This document shows positions 1 to 8,772 of a stretch of 64,000 bases of DNA, one piece after another (the first letter of the stretch is position 1; each line of letters opens with the position of its first letter). A program made the position numbers and the translations under genes. Below the pieces are notes generated by a model. That model was given only the letters and a program-made list of their open reading frames with translations, was not told where the DNA came from and searched no databases. The DNA is from Sphingomonas hankookensis (lineage in GTDB: Bacteria > Pseudomonadota > Alphaproteobacteria > Sphingomonadales > Sphingomonadaceae): contig NZ_JAKREV010000002.1 of assembly GCF_022664465.1 (NCBI RefSeq), positions 62,001-126,000 of the forward strand. The letters run 5' to 3'.

Positions 1-1
1 G

Positions 2-589
2 CGCTTCGGGCCGATGAAGCCGGTCGGGCTGGACGATCCGCGTACCGGGCGGTGGCCGCATGCGGTCGTACAGCTGCGGCAGGATAACGCTACGGGGACT
101 CTGTGGAACATCGTCGGGTTCCAGACCAAGCTGAAGCATGGCGAACAGGTACGGTTGTTCCGGACCATTCCGGGGCTGGAGAATGCCGAGTTCGCCCGGC
201 TGGGTGGGTTGCATCGCAACACCTTCATCCGATCGCCCGAACTGCTCGACCCGACGCTGCGGTTGAAGGCACGACCGCATCTGCGCTTCGCCGGGCAGAT
301 GACTGGATGTGAGGGCTATGTGGAAAGCGCAGCGGTAGGCCTGATGGCCGGGCGCTTCGCTGCGGCTGAACTAGCGGGGCGTGAATTGGCGCCGCCCCCC
401 GTCGAGACGGCGCTGGGGGCGCTGCTCCACCATATCACCGGGGCAGCGGTGGCCGAAACCTACCAGCCGATGAACGTCAATTTCGGGCTGATGCCCCCCA
501 TCCCCGGCCGCACCAAAAAGGCCGACCGCAAGAAGATGTACACGGCGCGGGCCCGCGATGCGTTCGAACCTTGGGCAGCGGCACTCTAA
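2..589 (+). CDS. trmFO: TrmFO, C-terminal part (5' end outside window)
   Basis: Folate- and FAD-dependent tRNA methyltransferase that makes 5-methyluridine at position 54 of tRNA. The reading frame is open from base 2, and its first residues ([10 protein letters not shown]) lie inside the protein, so the start is upstream of the window. The visible ~195 residues carry the family's C-terminal signatures: the LRQDN...NIVGFQTKL stretch, the [12 protein letters not shown] segment that closes the FAD site, and NVNFGLMPP near the end. The stop codon overlaps the stop of the convergent DUF3325 gene by 4 bases. The call is secure; only the missing N-terminus cannot be judged. Confidence 0.95.
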   Translation, partial: RFGPMKPVGLDDPRTGRWPHAVVQLRQDNATGTLWNIVGFQTKLKHGEQVRLFRTIPGLENAEFARLGGLHRNTFIRSPELLDPTLRLKARPHLRFAGQMTGCEGYVESAAVGLMAGRFAAAELAGRELAPPPVETALGALLHHITGAAVAETYQPMNVNFGLMPPIPGRTKKADRKKMYTARARDAFEPWAAAL

Positions 590-837
590 CGGCGGGTGAG
601 GTTCAGCGTCAGGAGGCTGACCCCGGCGGCGAACATCAACAGCCCGGTCGCGCCGATCGCGCCATAGACCGGGCCCCATGCGGCGAACCCGGCGGCGAAG
701 GTGAGTGCCACCAGCACCCACCCCGCCGGGCGACGCCAGCGCAGGGTCAGCCCACGCCAACGGTCGCGGTGACGGTCGCTGGCGAGCGCCAGCAGTGCGA
801 AGGCGCCGAGCGCCGACAGGAGGGCGACGAGCGTCAT
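586..837 (-). CDS. DUF3325-type small inner-membrane protein of iron operon
   Basis: 83-residue protein made mostly of three hydrophobic segments (about residues 2-19, 40-54 and 56-80) with a basic stretch (DRHRDRW, LRWRRP) between the first two, as in DUF3325 proteins. Its ATG overlaps the stop codon of the PepSY gene in an ATGA arrangement, so translation is probably coupled. It is the last gene of the receptor-DUF3649-PepSY-DUF3325 set. Proteins of this kind accompany siderophore uptake in proteobacteria (compare the small fpv proteins of Pseudomonas), but the molecular role is not known. Gene identity rests on size, hydropathy and position. Confidence 0.8.
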   Translation of the reverse strand: MTLVALLSALGAFALLALASDRHRDRWRGLTLRWRRPAGWVLVALTFAAGFAAWGPVYGAIGATGLLMFAAGVSLLTLNLTRR

Positions 838-2420
838 TCCGCCGGTGCCCAATTCGCAGCCGGTTGCGGCGCGCGGGCGGCACGGCGGCGCTCCTTCGGC
901 CGGAAGCGATGGACGCGCCACGCGGCGAACCCGAACCCGGTACCGAGCGCGAGGAAGGTCAGATCGGCACCCGCCAGCACCCAGTCGCCCCGCGCGATCG
1001 TGGCAAATAGCCCGGTCGGCAGCGCGACGAGGTTGTAGAGCGGCAACAGCACGAGCAGTACCGCCTGCAACGCCAGCAGCTCGACCCATGCCCGCCCCGG
1101 ACGCCGTGCCAGCGCGTAGAGGAACACCACCGCCCAGCCGGCGAACATCGTGTTGATTTCCTGATCGGCACGCCGCTCCAGCCCGAACGGCAGCAGGCGG
1201 TTGGCCCACAGATAGACCGTCATCGCGAGCGGGAAGCCGGCGACGAAGCCGACGTTCAGCCGCTCGACCACCCGAAAACCGAAATGCGGGCGCGCCGGAT
1301 CAGGCAGCCGCTCGCGCCGCTTGACGGTCCACAGGACTAGGCCGCTGGCGACCATCAGCGACCCGGCGATGCCGCACAGGAAATACAGCCAGCGCATCGG
1401 ATAGTCACCGAAGCGCCCGGCATGCAGGCCGACCATCACCCCCTGCGTCTCCACCGCGCCGCCGACCGGCGGGGCCTGCCACAACAAGCGGCCGGTCACG
1501 CCGTCATAGGCGATGCTGGGCGTGCGCGCCGACAGCATCGAATTGCCTGAGCGGGTCAGCGTGATCCGCGCCGCCGCATCGCCCGGATTGAAGACGGTGA
1601 TATAGCCGATCGACCCGCCGATCCGGCGTTCGGCATCGTGCAGGATAGGGACCAGATCGGCCAGCGGCGCGGGCCGTTCGGTGCGTTCGGCGACCGGCGC
1701 CTGCGGGAACACGACTTCGTAGAGCTTGGCTTCGTCGCTATAGTTGGCGACGATCGCCCATGGCATCAGCATCGCGATCAGCGTGACCAGCCCGGTATAG
1801 GTGATCATCAGGTGGAACGGCAGCGCCAGCACCGCGGTGGCGTTATGCCCGTCGAGCCACGACCGCTGTCCCTTTCCCCGCCGGAGCGTGAAAAAGTCGC
1901 GGAAAATCTTCTTGTGGGTGACGATCCCGGTGAAGATCGCGACCAGCATGAACATCGCGGCGATGCTGACGATCCACCGTGCCCAGAAAACCGGCACATA
2001 ATGCAGATCGAAATGGAAACGGTAGAAGAACTCGCCACCGCGTGTCGCGCGTGCGGTCCCCTCCTGCCCGTCGCTACCGATGAAGGCGCGGGTGTCGCGC
2101 CGGCCGCGCCGGCCGCGGCCTTCCTCACCGGGCTTGACCGCCGGGACCCAGAACAGGTCGGCACCGGCGCTCTGGGTGGTCGGCACGGTGATGAACCAGC
2201 TTTGCGCGTCGGGCGCCTTGCGCGACAGGAAATCGACCGCGCCGCGCACGACGCGATCGGTGCTTTCGATCCGGGCAAGCTCGGGTCGCGACCAGCGGTT
2301 CAGCGCCTCGCGCCAATAGGCCGAGGTGCCCGCCACGAAGATCGCGAACAGCAGCCAGCCGAGCAGCAGCCCGGACCAGGTATGCAGCGTCGATTGCGAC
2401 TGGCGAAATCCCTTGCTCAT
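834..2420 (-). CDS. PepSY-associated TM helix protein, putative ferrisiderophore reductase
   Basis: 528-residue inner-membrane protein. It starts MSKGFRQSQSTLHTWSGLLLGW, the usual beginning of PepSY_TM proteins, with the first transmembrane helix near residues 15-35. A periplasmic region follows, then helices near 175-195, 230-255 and 365-385, and a group of helices in the last 130 residues. Family members such as Pseudomonas FpvG reduce or release iron from siderophores in the periplasm, so a ferric reductase role is inferred. The ATG overlaps the DUF3649 stop (ATGA), and its own stop overlaps the DUF3325 start in the same way. Earlier in-frame starts would run through the DUF3649 gene and were rejected. 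Confidence 0.87.
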   Translation of the reverse strand: MSKGFRQSQSTLHTWSGLLLGWLLFAIFVAGTSAYWREALNRWSRPELARIESTDRVVRGAVDFLSRKAPDAQSWFITVPTTQSAGADLFWVPAVKPGEEGRGRRGRRDTRAFIGSDGQEGTARATRGGEFFYRFHFDLHYVPVFWARWIVSIAAMFMLVAIFTGIVTHKKIFRDFFTLRRGKGQRSWLDGHNATAVLALPFHLMITYTGLVTLIAMLMPWAIVANYSDEAKLYEVVFPQAPVAERTERPAPLADLVPILHDAERRIGGSIGYITVFNPGDAAARITLTRSGNSMLSARTPSIAYDGVTGRLLWQAPPVGGAVETQGVMVGLHAGRFGDYPMRWLYFLCGIAGSLMVASGLVLWTVKRRERLPDPARPHFGFRVVERLNVGFVAGFPLAMTVYLWANRLLPFGLERRADQEINTMFAGWAVVFLYALARRPGRAWVELLALQAVLLVLLPLYNLVALPTGLFATIARGDWVLAGADLTFLALGTGFGFAAWRVHRFRPKERRRAARAPQPAANWAPAE

Positions 2421-2728
2421 ATCCGTCCCCAGATCGCGACCGATCCCCAGCTGATCGCACCCGCCACCGCACCCGCGACGACCAGCGTCCACAATGCCCG
2501 CCAGCCGCTGCGCGCGGCATAGGACCACATCGCGGCACCCGCGCACAAGACGAGCGCGATCAGTGCGGCGGCGACCGTCGCCTGCGCCCGGTCGCCCGGC
2601 AGGATGCGGGCGAGCGCCATCGACCACAGCGACGCGACGGCATAGCCGACCGGCAAGGCCGAGATCAGCCGCAGGGCATTGTCGCCCAGCCGCCGCCACA
2701 GGATGTGGCGTTCACGGCCGACGGCCAT
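2417..2728 (-). CDS. DUF3649-type membrane protein of iron operon
   Basis: 103-residue protein with three predicted membrane segments (about 20-42, 50-70 and 78-100). It sits between the TonB receptor and the PepSY gene, with ATGA overlaps on both sides. Small proteins of this family are found almost only next to siderophore receptors and PepSY reductases; their biochemical activity is unknown. The chosen ATG gives the minimal overlap with the receptor stop. A partner role to the PepSY protein in the inner membrane is inference from the gene order. Confidence 0.8.
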   Translation of the reverse strand: MAVGRERHILWRRLGDNALRLISALPVGYAVASLWSMALARILPGDRAQATVAAALIALVLCAGAAMWSYAARSGWRALWTLVVAGAVAGAISWGSVAIWGRI

Positions 2729-4932
2729 CACGGGAAGGTCGCCCGGATGCTGGCGAACACGGTGCGCGGCATGCCGTAATAATTGCCGCGGCCGGTCGAT
2801 GAGATGCGCGCGTAATAGTTGCGGTCGAACACGTTGTTGACGTTGACCGCGACCGACAGCGCGTCGGTCAGCTTGTAGCCGGCGCGCAGGTCCGCGACGG
2901 CATAGGCCCCCTGCCGGACGACCGACGACCGCGTGCGCAACGAACCATTGGCGTTGAAGGCCGCCGGCGTGCCGCTCCACGTTTCGTCGAACCACGTCAC
3001 GCCCGCACCGACGCTGGCCCCGGCCAGCGGGCCGTCGGCGGGTTCGTAGTTGGTGAACAGCTTGACCATGTGCTCGGGGATGACCGGCAACAGGCTCAAC
3101 CCTTCCAGCACCGGATTGGCTTCCTCCAGATATTTGGTCCGGGTGAAGGTATAGCCGCCATTGACGCGCCAGCCGGGCAGGATTTCCCCGCTCGCCTCCG
3201 CCTCGACGCCTCGCGCGCGGACCTTGCCGATCTGATAGACGACCGTATCGAGATTGGGGTCGTTGAAGGTCCGGTTGTTCTGCGTGATCTGATACACCGC
3301 CGCCGACAGCAGCAGCCGCTTGTTCATCAACGACAGCTTCGTCCCAGCCTCATACTGATCGCCGATCAGCGGTTCGAGTTTGCGACCATCGGGACGGACC
3401 CGTCCGCCGACCGGTGCCTGCGGCGTGAAGCTGTCGGCGTAGCTGGCGTAAAGGTTCAGGTCGTCGGTCACGTCCCACACCACCCCGGCATAGGGAGTGA
3501 AGCGTTCGTCGAAGCTGTAGGTCGACGGCGCCCCGCGCACCAGTTGCGCCGAGGTCAGCGTGACCGTCGTATCCCACCACGTCATGCGACCGCCACCGAC
3601 CAGCGTCAGCCCGGCGAGCGGGCTCAACCGCATCTGGCCGTACAGGCCATATTGCTCGACATCGGTCAGACTGCCGCCGACCGCCTTGCCGGTCGCCAGT
3701 GTGCGGGGATCGAGATCGGGTTCGGCCGGCGACACCGGATCGAACACGTCGATCGTGGCGTAGTTCGACCGGCGCGCATTGGCGGAGGTCGAGGTGCTTG
3801 CCTGATAATCGGCGCCGAGGATCAGCGTCTGTTCGCGTCCGAAGGCAGGAAAGCTGCCTACCCCGTTGAAATCGAACGAACGCGTCTGCATCGCGCTGTC
3901 GCCGCGATAGGCTATGTGACTGGTGCGGCCATTGGTCGGGGTGACCGGCTGGTTGCCGATATAGCTGTAGATGTCGATGCGATCGACGTCGGTCAGCATG
4001 CCCGTCGCGCGCAGCGTCCAGCGGTCGCTGACGCGGTGCGCCAGTTCGACGAAGCCCGACCAGCTTTCCGACCGGAAGCGGTTCCAGTCGGCACCGAGAT
4101 AGGTCGACCGCGGCACGTCGAGCAGCCGCCCCTCGCTGCCGTCGGTGCCGCCGATATAGCCCGGCAGGCCCGACTGGATCGCCGGTTTGAACAGGTCGTA
4201 ATTGCCGCCGACGGTCAGCGTCGTATCGTCGCCGATCCTGGTATCCGCCACGCCGAACACGGCGAAGCGATAGCGGTGCGCAACGTCGAAGAACTGGTCC
4301 TGATCCTGCACCATCGCGCCCAGCCGCATGCCCGAATGGTCGTCGAGCGGGGTCGATACGTCGAGTTCGGCGCGCAGGTTCTGATAGCTGCCATAGCCGG
4401 CGAGCGCGCTGACCGAGCGTTCGGCGAGCGGCCGTTTACGGACGAGGTTGATGCTGCCCGCGGGATTGCCAGCCCCGCTGAACAGCCCGGCGGGGCCGCG
4501 TAGCACCTCGACCCGGTCGTAAAGGAACAGGTCGGGCACTACCGCAGGAAAAGCGAAGGAGAAGGTGGGTACGCCGTCAACCAGGTAGTTGTTGATCGTA
4601 AATCCACGCGAGAGGAAGGACGGGTCTTCGCTGCTGATGCCGGTCACCGTGACGCCGTTGGTGACCGTCAACGCATCCTCCAGCGTGAACAGATTGCGTT
4701 GCTGCAACTGTTCCTGATCAATCACGGTGATGGTGTTCGGCACGTCTTTCAGCGGGGTCACGGTCTTGCCGACGGCCTGACCATAGCTCTTGCCGACGAC
4801 GATGATGTCGTCCTCTCGCTGGGTATCGGTGTCTTCGTCGACCGACGTGACTGGTTCAGCCGCAGCGGGCAGGATCAGCACGCACGTCGCAAGCAATGCA
4901 GCCAATGTTGTATGTCGTACCGAAGGCCGCAT
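2728..4932 (-). CDS. TonB-dependent siderophore receptor
   Basis: 734-residue outer-membrane receptor of the ferric-siderophore class. A signal peptide covers about residues 1-25 (ending PAAAEP). A TonB-box-like DDIIVVG follows near residue 41, then the plug domain (about 55-165: VPNTITVIDQEQL, GVTVTGISSEDPSFLSRGF, DRVEVLRGPAGLFSGAG, GSINLVRKRP), then a 22-strand barrel ending NNVFDRNYYAR...ASIRATFP. The sequence AAAAGGGA gives a ribosome site just upstream of the ATG. It leads a coupled four-gene operon with DUF3649, PepSY and DUF3325 genes. Two Fur-box-like sites lie directly upstream, so iron repression is likely. The ligand cannot be read from the sequence, and no siderophore synthesis genes are in the window. 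Confidence 0.95.
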   Translation of the reverse strand: MRPSVRHTTLAALLATCVLILPAAAEPVTSVDEDTDTQREDDIIVVGKSYGQAVGKTVTPLKDVPNTITVIDQEQLQQRNLFTLEDALTVTNGVTVTGISSEDPSFLSRGFTINNYLVDGVPTFSFAFPAVVPDLFLYDRVEVLRGPAGLFSGAGNPAGSINLVRKRPLAERSVSALAGYGSYQNLRAELDVSTPLDDHSGMRLGAMVQDQDQFFDVAHRYRFAVFGVADTRIGDDTTLTVGGNYDLFKPAIQSGLPGYIGGTDGSEGRLLDVPRSTYLGADWNRFRSESWSGFVELAHRVSDRWTLRATGMLTDVDRIDIYSYIGNQPVTPTNGRTSHIAYRGDSAMQTRSFDFNGVGSFPAFGREQTLILGADYQASTSTSANARRSNYATIDVFDPVSPAEPDLDPRTLATGKAVGGSLTDVEQYGLYGQMRLSPLAGLTLVGGGRMTWWDTTVTLTSAQLVRGAPSTYSFDERFTPYAGVVWDVTDDLNLYASYADSFTPQAPVGGRVRPDGRKLEPLIGDQYEAGTKLSLMNKRLLLSAAVYQITQNNRTFNDPNLDTVVYQIGKVRARGVEAEASGEILPGWRVNGGYTFTRTKYLEEANPVLEGLSLLPVIPEHMVKLFTNYEPADGPLAGASVGAGVTWFDETWSGTPAAFNANGSLRTRSSVVRQGAYAVADLRAGYKLTDALSVAVNVNNVFDRNYYARISSTGRGNYYGMPRTVFASIRATFP

Positions 4933-4943
4933 TTCATTCCCTT

Positions 4944-4962
4944 TTGCGAGTCGCTTTCAATA
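4944..4962. promoter_or_regulatory. Fur-box-like site 1
   Basis: TTGCGAGTCGCTTTCAATA lies 12 bases upstream of the receptor ATG. It matches 14 of 19 positions of a second site 60 bases away and follows the TTGCGA-N-CTCATTA pattern seen in proteobacterial Fur boxes. Its position would block translation initiation or promoter clearance of the receptor operon. Inferred from pattern and context only. Confidence 0.5.
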
Positions 4963-5003
4963 TGGGTGGTCCCTACGAGCCATCGTCGCCGATTGCAACG
5001 CTA

Positions 5004-5022
5004 TTGCGAGCTACTCTCATTA
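5004..5022. promoter_or_regulatory. Fur-box-like site 2
   Basis: TTGCGAGCTACTCTCATTA lies between the divergent receptor and DUF4198 genes. It is the better of the two matches to the Fur consensus (TTGCGAAT-N-TTCTCATTA type) and shares seven identical leading bases with site 1. Placed to control both directions. Inferred. Confidence 0.55.
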
Positions 5023-5072
5023 CTATATACAGAAGCCCGAACGACGGGATTCCGTCGGAATGGGAGATGACG

Positions 5073-5699
5073 ATGCGAAGCCTTGCCCTGTTGATCGCGC
5101 TGGCCCTGCCGGCGATCGCCGATGCGCATGAAGTCTGGGTCGAACGCGACGGCAATGGTCCGGCGCGCATCTATTTGGGCGAACCGGCCGAGCCGCTGCC
5201 GCCGGGTGGCGATCCGGAATTCAAGCGGTTGCAGGCGCCGAAAATTGTCGACCAGCCCGCCGCGCAACAGGTACGCCGCGCCGGCTTCATCGAGGCGAAG
5301 GTGGCGCCGGGCGATGTCCGCGTCGTTGACAATTCGGTGTTCGAGCCGTGGGGCGATGCCGGTGCGAAGGAAGGCGTGGTCTATTACGCCCGTGCCGGTC
5401 GCGGCACCACGGGTGCGAAGATGGCGTATGAGCTGGCGCCGCTGAGCGCCAACGGCACCCGCTTCGCGCTGCTCCATGACGGCAAGCCGGTGCCCGCCGC
5501 CAAGGTGACGCTGATCACGCCGGCGCGCAAATCGGTCGAGCTGGTCGCCGCGGCCGATGGCAGTATTGCTGTGCCGGCCGAGGGCAAGGGTCGCTATCTG
5601 CTGACCGCCGCACAGGTCGAAACCGGCAAGTTGCGCGTCGCCGCCGGCCCGGTCGACAAGCTGCACCACATCGCCACCACGACGTTCGTGGTGAACTGA
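5073..5699 (+). CDS. DUF4198-family periplasmic protein
   Basis: 208-residue exported protein with signal peptide MRSLALLIALALPAIADA, cleaved before HEVWVE. That mature start is typical of DUF4198 proteins, which are often linked with metal uptake (nickel, cobalt, iron). The C-terminal half (about residues 120-208) looks like a carboxypeptidase-regulatory or Ig-like beta fold (KVTLITPARKSVELVAAADGSIAVPAEGKGRYLLTA region). Two in-frame ATGs exist at 5067 and 5073; GGGAG at 5062 is correctly spaced only for the second. It is divergent from the siderophore receptor and shares the Fur-like sites, so an iron-responsive accessory role is likely. Confidence 0.8.
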   Translation: MRSLALLIALALPAIADAHEVWVERDGNGPARIYLGEPAEPLPPGGDPEFKRLQAPKIVDQPAAQQVRRAGFIEAKVAPGDVRVVDNSVFEPWGDAGAKEGVVYYARAGRGTTGAKMAYELAPLSANGTRFALLHDGKPVPAAKVTLITPARKSVELVAAADGSIAVPAEGKGRYLLTAAQVETGKLRVAAGPVDKLHHIATTTFVVN

Positions 5700-5744
5700 T
5701 CCAGTTGGCGGCGGGCATGTCCCGCCGGTCGATTAGAGGAAACG

Positions 5745-5846
5745 CTTCGTCATTCCCGCGCAGGCGGGAATTCATGGCCGCCGACGCTGGGGCTGGATTC
5801 GCCTGCGCTGCGTGTATGGATCCCCGCCTGCGCGGGGATGACGAAG
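5745..5846. repeat. Palindromic intergenic repeat (CGTCATTCCCGC type)
   Basis: Two arms, CGTCATTCCCGCGCAGGCGG... (from 5748) and ...CCGCCTGCGCGGGGATGACG (to about 5844), form a large imperfect inverted repeat with a ~35-base loop. Each arm is itself a small palindrome. It lies between the convergent DUF4198 and esterase genes, where it may also stop transcription. Related copies occur at 19067, 19186, 34055 and 36167. Confidence 0.75.
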
Positions 5847-5854
5847 CGGTGGCG

Positions 5855-7813
5855 CTACTTCAGCGACAGGTTGAACGGCGCGGCGGGCAGGTCGGCGCCG
5901 TCGAACAGGTTGACGAACGGCGCGTCGGACCATGCGTAGCGGATCGCTGTCACCTCCGGGCGGTTCGCGCCAGGCAGGACGATGGTGTCGCCCTGCACCA
6001 CGCCGTCGACGAAGCTGCACGTCGTGCCGGCACAGCGTTCGAAGCCGATTGCCCCTGCCCCGCCATAGCGTTGCAGACCACCGGTCACATTGCGGAAGCG
6101 GACGACGATGTCGGCGCCCTGCCGGACCGCATCGCTCGCTTCAGGGCCGGTGCGCGGACCGCTCTGGCCATAGGCGACCACGCGGGCCAGCCGGGCGAGG
6201 CGTTCGCCGACGATCTTCTTCTGCGCCGGGTGGATGTCGAACCGGTCGCCAACGTCGAGCGTGACGGCAAGGCCGGCATGGGCGTCGGCAGCGACCGCTT
6301 CGGCCTGCGCCTGTCGCAACGCTGCCCAGCCCGAATCGGTCGGCACCGTCTGCGCCTTGCCGAAGGCGGTCAGCTGCACAACGAAGAACGGCAGGTCGGG
6401 CGTGGCGAAGGTGCGGCGCCAATCGGCCATGAGTCCGGTCATAAGTGCACGGTACGCGCCGGCTTCGCCCGCGTTCGATTCCCCCTGATACCAGGCAGCA
6501 AGCTTCAGGCCGTAGCCCGAGAGCGGTGCGATCATGCCGTTGTAGAGCGTCGTCAGGCTGTTCGGCACCTCCCACGGGGCAGGTGCGATGCGGACGTCGT
6601 CCCTAACCGGCGCCCCGATCCGGTAGCGCCACGGCCCGGCCAGCGGCACTACGCCGCCATCGGCCAACCCGATCGCACGGTTCGATACGTTGGTGAACGC
6701 CATCCGCCCGTTCGCCTTCACCGCGCGGATCGCAACGACATTGCGGCCCGCGCGCAGCACACCGGCAGGCAGGTCGTAGTTGCGCCATGCCCAGTCGACG
6801 CTGCCCCCGCCGACGTAGTGACCGTTGATATAGGTTTCGTCGAACCTGCCGATCGGCCCCAGCTGGATACGGCGCCCCGCCGCGGCCTGTTCGGCCGTTA
6901 GGTCGACGGCGGTGCGCAGCCACACCGCCCCTTCGATCCCGGTCCGATCGGCGGCGGGCAATTGCCCGTCATCGGCGGGAACGGTGGCCCAACGTTGATC
7001 GTCGAACGCCGCCGCACGGAACGCGCGATCCGCCTTGGCAGTCGGGTCGACCGCATCCCATGCCCGTTCGCGGCGCGCGCCGTCGGCGGTAATCGCCGCG
7101 GCGGGATCACGGCCATAGGTCGCGACCGCTGCCAACCCTTCGCCAAAGCCGGGCAGCGTGCCGAGCGCGGGTGCGCTGATCCAGCTTTCGATCCGGGTGC
7201 CGCCCCATTCGGACGCGATGAAGCCCATCGGCACCTTTTCGGAGGTTCGCAGCGACCGCGCCATGAAATAGCAGACCGCCGAAGCGTCCCCGACCGTCTC
7301 GGGCGATACCTGTCGCCACGTCGCGCGTGCCGCCAGATCGGCGGCAGGCGTCGGACGGCTGGTATCGGGGATGGTGGTGAAACGCAGGTCGGCGTCGTTG
7401 GCCGACGGAATGACCTCAAGCCCGGTAGCGTGCTTGACCTGAAACTCCATGTTCGACTGCCCGCCGCACAGGAACACGTCGCCGACCATGATGTCCGACA
7501 GCGTCTGCGCCGGCGATGCCTTGCCGGCCACCTCCAGCGTGTAGGGACCCCCTGCCTGCATCGCGGGCAGGGTCGCGCGCCATTTCCCGTCGGGACCGGC
7601 GACCGCGGTGGCGCTGCGTTCGCCCAGCCGCACGGTCACCGTCTCGCCCGGCGCGGCATTCCCCCACAGCGTGATCGGGCGACCGCGTTGCAGGACGGCG
7701 TGGTCGGCGAAGATGTTGGCGAAGCCGGGCGCCGCGGTCTGCGCCGCTACCGGCGCGGCACTCGCCAGCAATGCCGCCGTGACGCCGAACATCCATTCCC
7801 CGACCGAACGCAT
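5855..7813 (-). CDS. Sialate O-acetylesterase-like (SASA) carbohydrate esterase
   Basis: 652-residue secreted esterase. The signal peptide ends near residue 25 (PVAAQTAA). The SGNH-type catalytic serine lies in GGQSNMEF near residue 118 and the catalytic histidine in DIHP near residue 527. A jelly-roll-like insert (about 310-440, with WLRTAVDLT, ETYINGHYVGG and YDLPAGVLRAGRN) separates the two halves of the esterase domain, as is usual in this family. Although named for sialic acid, relatives in plant-polymer loci remove acetyl groups from xylan or other hemicelluloses. The neighbouring GH43 and GH27 genes support that here. GGGAGGGATC precedes the ATG, and a LacI-type operator lies 22 bases upstream. 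Confidence 0.9.
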   Translation of the reverse strand: MRSVGEWMFGVTAALLASAAPVAAQTAAPGFANIFADHAVLQRGRPITLWGNAAPGETVTVRLGERSATAVAGPDGKWRATLPAMQAGGPYTLEVAGKASPAQTLSDIMVGDVFLCGGQSNMEFQVKHATGLEVIPSANDADLRFTTIPDTSRPTPAADLAARATWRQVSPETVGDASAVCYFMARSLRTSEKVPMGFIASEWGGTRIESWISAPALGTLPGFGEGLAAVATYGRDPAAAITADGARRERAWDAVDPTAKADRAFRAAAFDDQRWATVPADDGQLPAADRTGIEGAVWLRTAVDLTAEQAAAGRRIQLGPIGRFDETYINGHYVGGGSVDWAWRNYDLPAGVLRAGRNVVAIRAVKANGRMAFTNVSNRAIGLADGGVVPLAGPWRYRIGAPVRDDVRIAPAPWEVPNSLTTLYNGMIAPLSGYGLKLAAWYQGESNAGEAGAYRALMTGLMADWRRTFATPDLPFFVVQLTAFGKAQTVPTDSGWAALRQAQAEAVAADAHAGLAVTLDVGDRFDIHPAQKKIVGERLARLARVVAYGQSGPRTGPEASDAVRQGADIVVRFRNVTGGLQRYGGAGAIGFERCAGTTCSFVDGVVQGDTIVLPGANRPEVTAIRYAWSDAPFVNLFDGADLPAAPFNLSLK

Positions 7814-7834
7814 GATCCCTCCCCCGATTCCCTC

Positions 7835-7848
7835 TGTGAGCGCTACCA
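7835..7848. promoter_or_regulatory. LacI-family operator-like palindrome
   Basis: TGTGAGCGCTACCA has the AGCGCT core and near-symmetric flanks of LacI-family operators that control sugar genes. It sits just upstream of the esterase start. No LacI gene is adjacent; the nearest is at 56584. The regulator is unknown. Confidence 0.4.
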
Positions 7849-7901
7849 TGGCGTAGCAAGGATCGGGGCGCCAGTCCCCCGGAACGAACAAGCGCTCCCC
7901 C

Positions 7902-8681
7902 TCACATCGCGGTGCGGGTATCCTCCAGCGCCAGCGACACCAGCGCGGTCATCGCCTCCTCCGCCGCGCGCGGATCGCCCGCGACGACGGCGTCGAACAC
8001 GCGGGCGTGATCGGGCACCGGGTCGCGCGGCAAAGCGCGCTGACGCTGCTTGAACTGCGTGGTCCAGTTGACCGCCGCGCCGATGCTGGCGCTGAGCGCG
8101 ATGAACGTCTCGTTGCGGGTGGCGTAGATCAGCGCATCGTGGAAATCGCGGTCGGCGGCGCGGCCGGCTTCGGTGGCGAGGGTATGGCGACGCATGCCGG
8201 CCAATGCCTGTTTCAGCGCCTTGATATCGTCCTTGTCGCGGCGTTCGGCGGCAAGGCGGGCGACGGCCGGCTCGATCACCGCGCGCAGTTCGAACAGGCC
8301 GCGGATGAATTGCAGGTTCGGCTCGCCCTCGAACGCCCAGGCGAGGACCATCGGGTCGAGGAAGTTCCAGCGCCGCCGCGGCAGCACGCGGGTACCGATC
8401 TTCGGCCGGCTTTCGACCAGCCCCTTTGCGGTCAACACCTGCACCGCCTCGCGATAGGCGCTGCGCGATACGTCGAGCGCCTCGGCATTGGCGACCTCGC
8501 CGGTCAGCAATTCGCCCGGCGCGATCCGCCCGGATACGATCGCGGTGCCTAGATAATGCGCCACCGCACCGCGCAGGCGCCGCCCCGACCCCTTGCGCGT
8601 CCCGCCGCCGCCATCGCCCAGCGCCAACTCCACCGGGAGATCGGTTTCGGCGACATCGTCCTGCCCGTCGTTGGTGCTCAC
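7902..8681 (-). CDS. FadR-subfamily GntR transcriptional regulator
   Basis: 259-residue regulator. An N-terminal winged helix (about residues 30-105: AIVSGRIAPGELLTGE, LDVSRSAYREAVQVLTAKGLVESRPKIGTRV) is followed by a helical FCD effector domain (about 120-250) with metal- or ligand-site residues such as ELRAVIEP, DRDFHDAL and the late PDHARVFDAV. The start is taken as GTG at 8681 because GAGAGGAAG lies just upstream; longer in-frame starts lack such a site. Regulators of this type sense sugar acids or small organic acids. It sits between the esterase (same strand) and the divergent GH43-GH27-GH43 operon, so it is the likely local regulator of this cluster. Confidence 0.88.
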   Translation of the reverse strand: MSTNDGQDDVAETDLPVELALGDGGGGTRKGSGRRLRGAVAHYLGTAIVSGRIAPGELLTGEVANAEALDVSRSAYREAVQVLTAKGLVESRPKIGTRVLPRRRWNFLDPMVLAWAFEGEPNLQFIRGLFELRAVIEPAVARLAAERRDKDDIKALKQALAGMRRHTLATEAGRAADRDFHDALIYATRNETFIALSASIGAAVNWTTQFKQRQRALPRDPVPDHARVFDAVVAGDPRAAEEAMTALVSLALEDTRTAM

Positions 8682-8758
8682 GCGGCTTCCTCTCTTGCCA
8701 CCGGTGCGGGCGATTGCCGTGACGCCGGTAGCGGTCGAATAATGTAGTGGTAATAGGA

Positions 8759-8772
8759 CATGATCGATCATG
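8759..8772. promoter_or_regulatory. Perfect 14-bp palindrome in the GntR/GH43 intergenic region
   Basis: CATGATCGATCATG reads the same on both strands. It lies between the divergent GntR regulator and the GH43 operon, 10 bases after a TGGTAATAGGA half-site-like motif. It could be the regulator's operator. The rest of the 8682-8954 gap shows nothing else that can be named. Confidence 0.35.
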
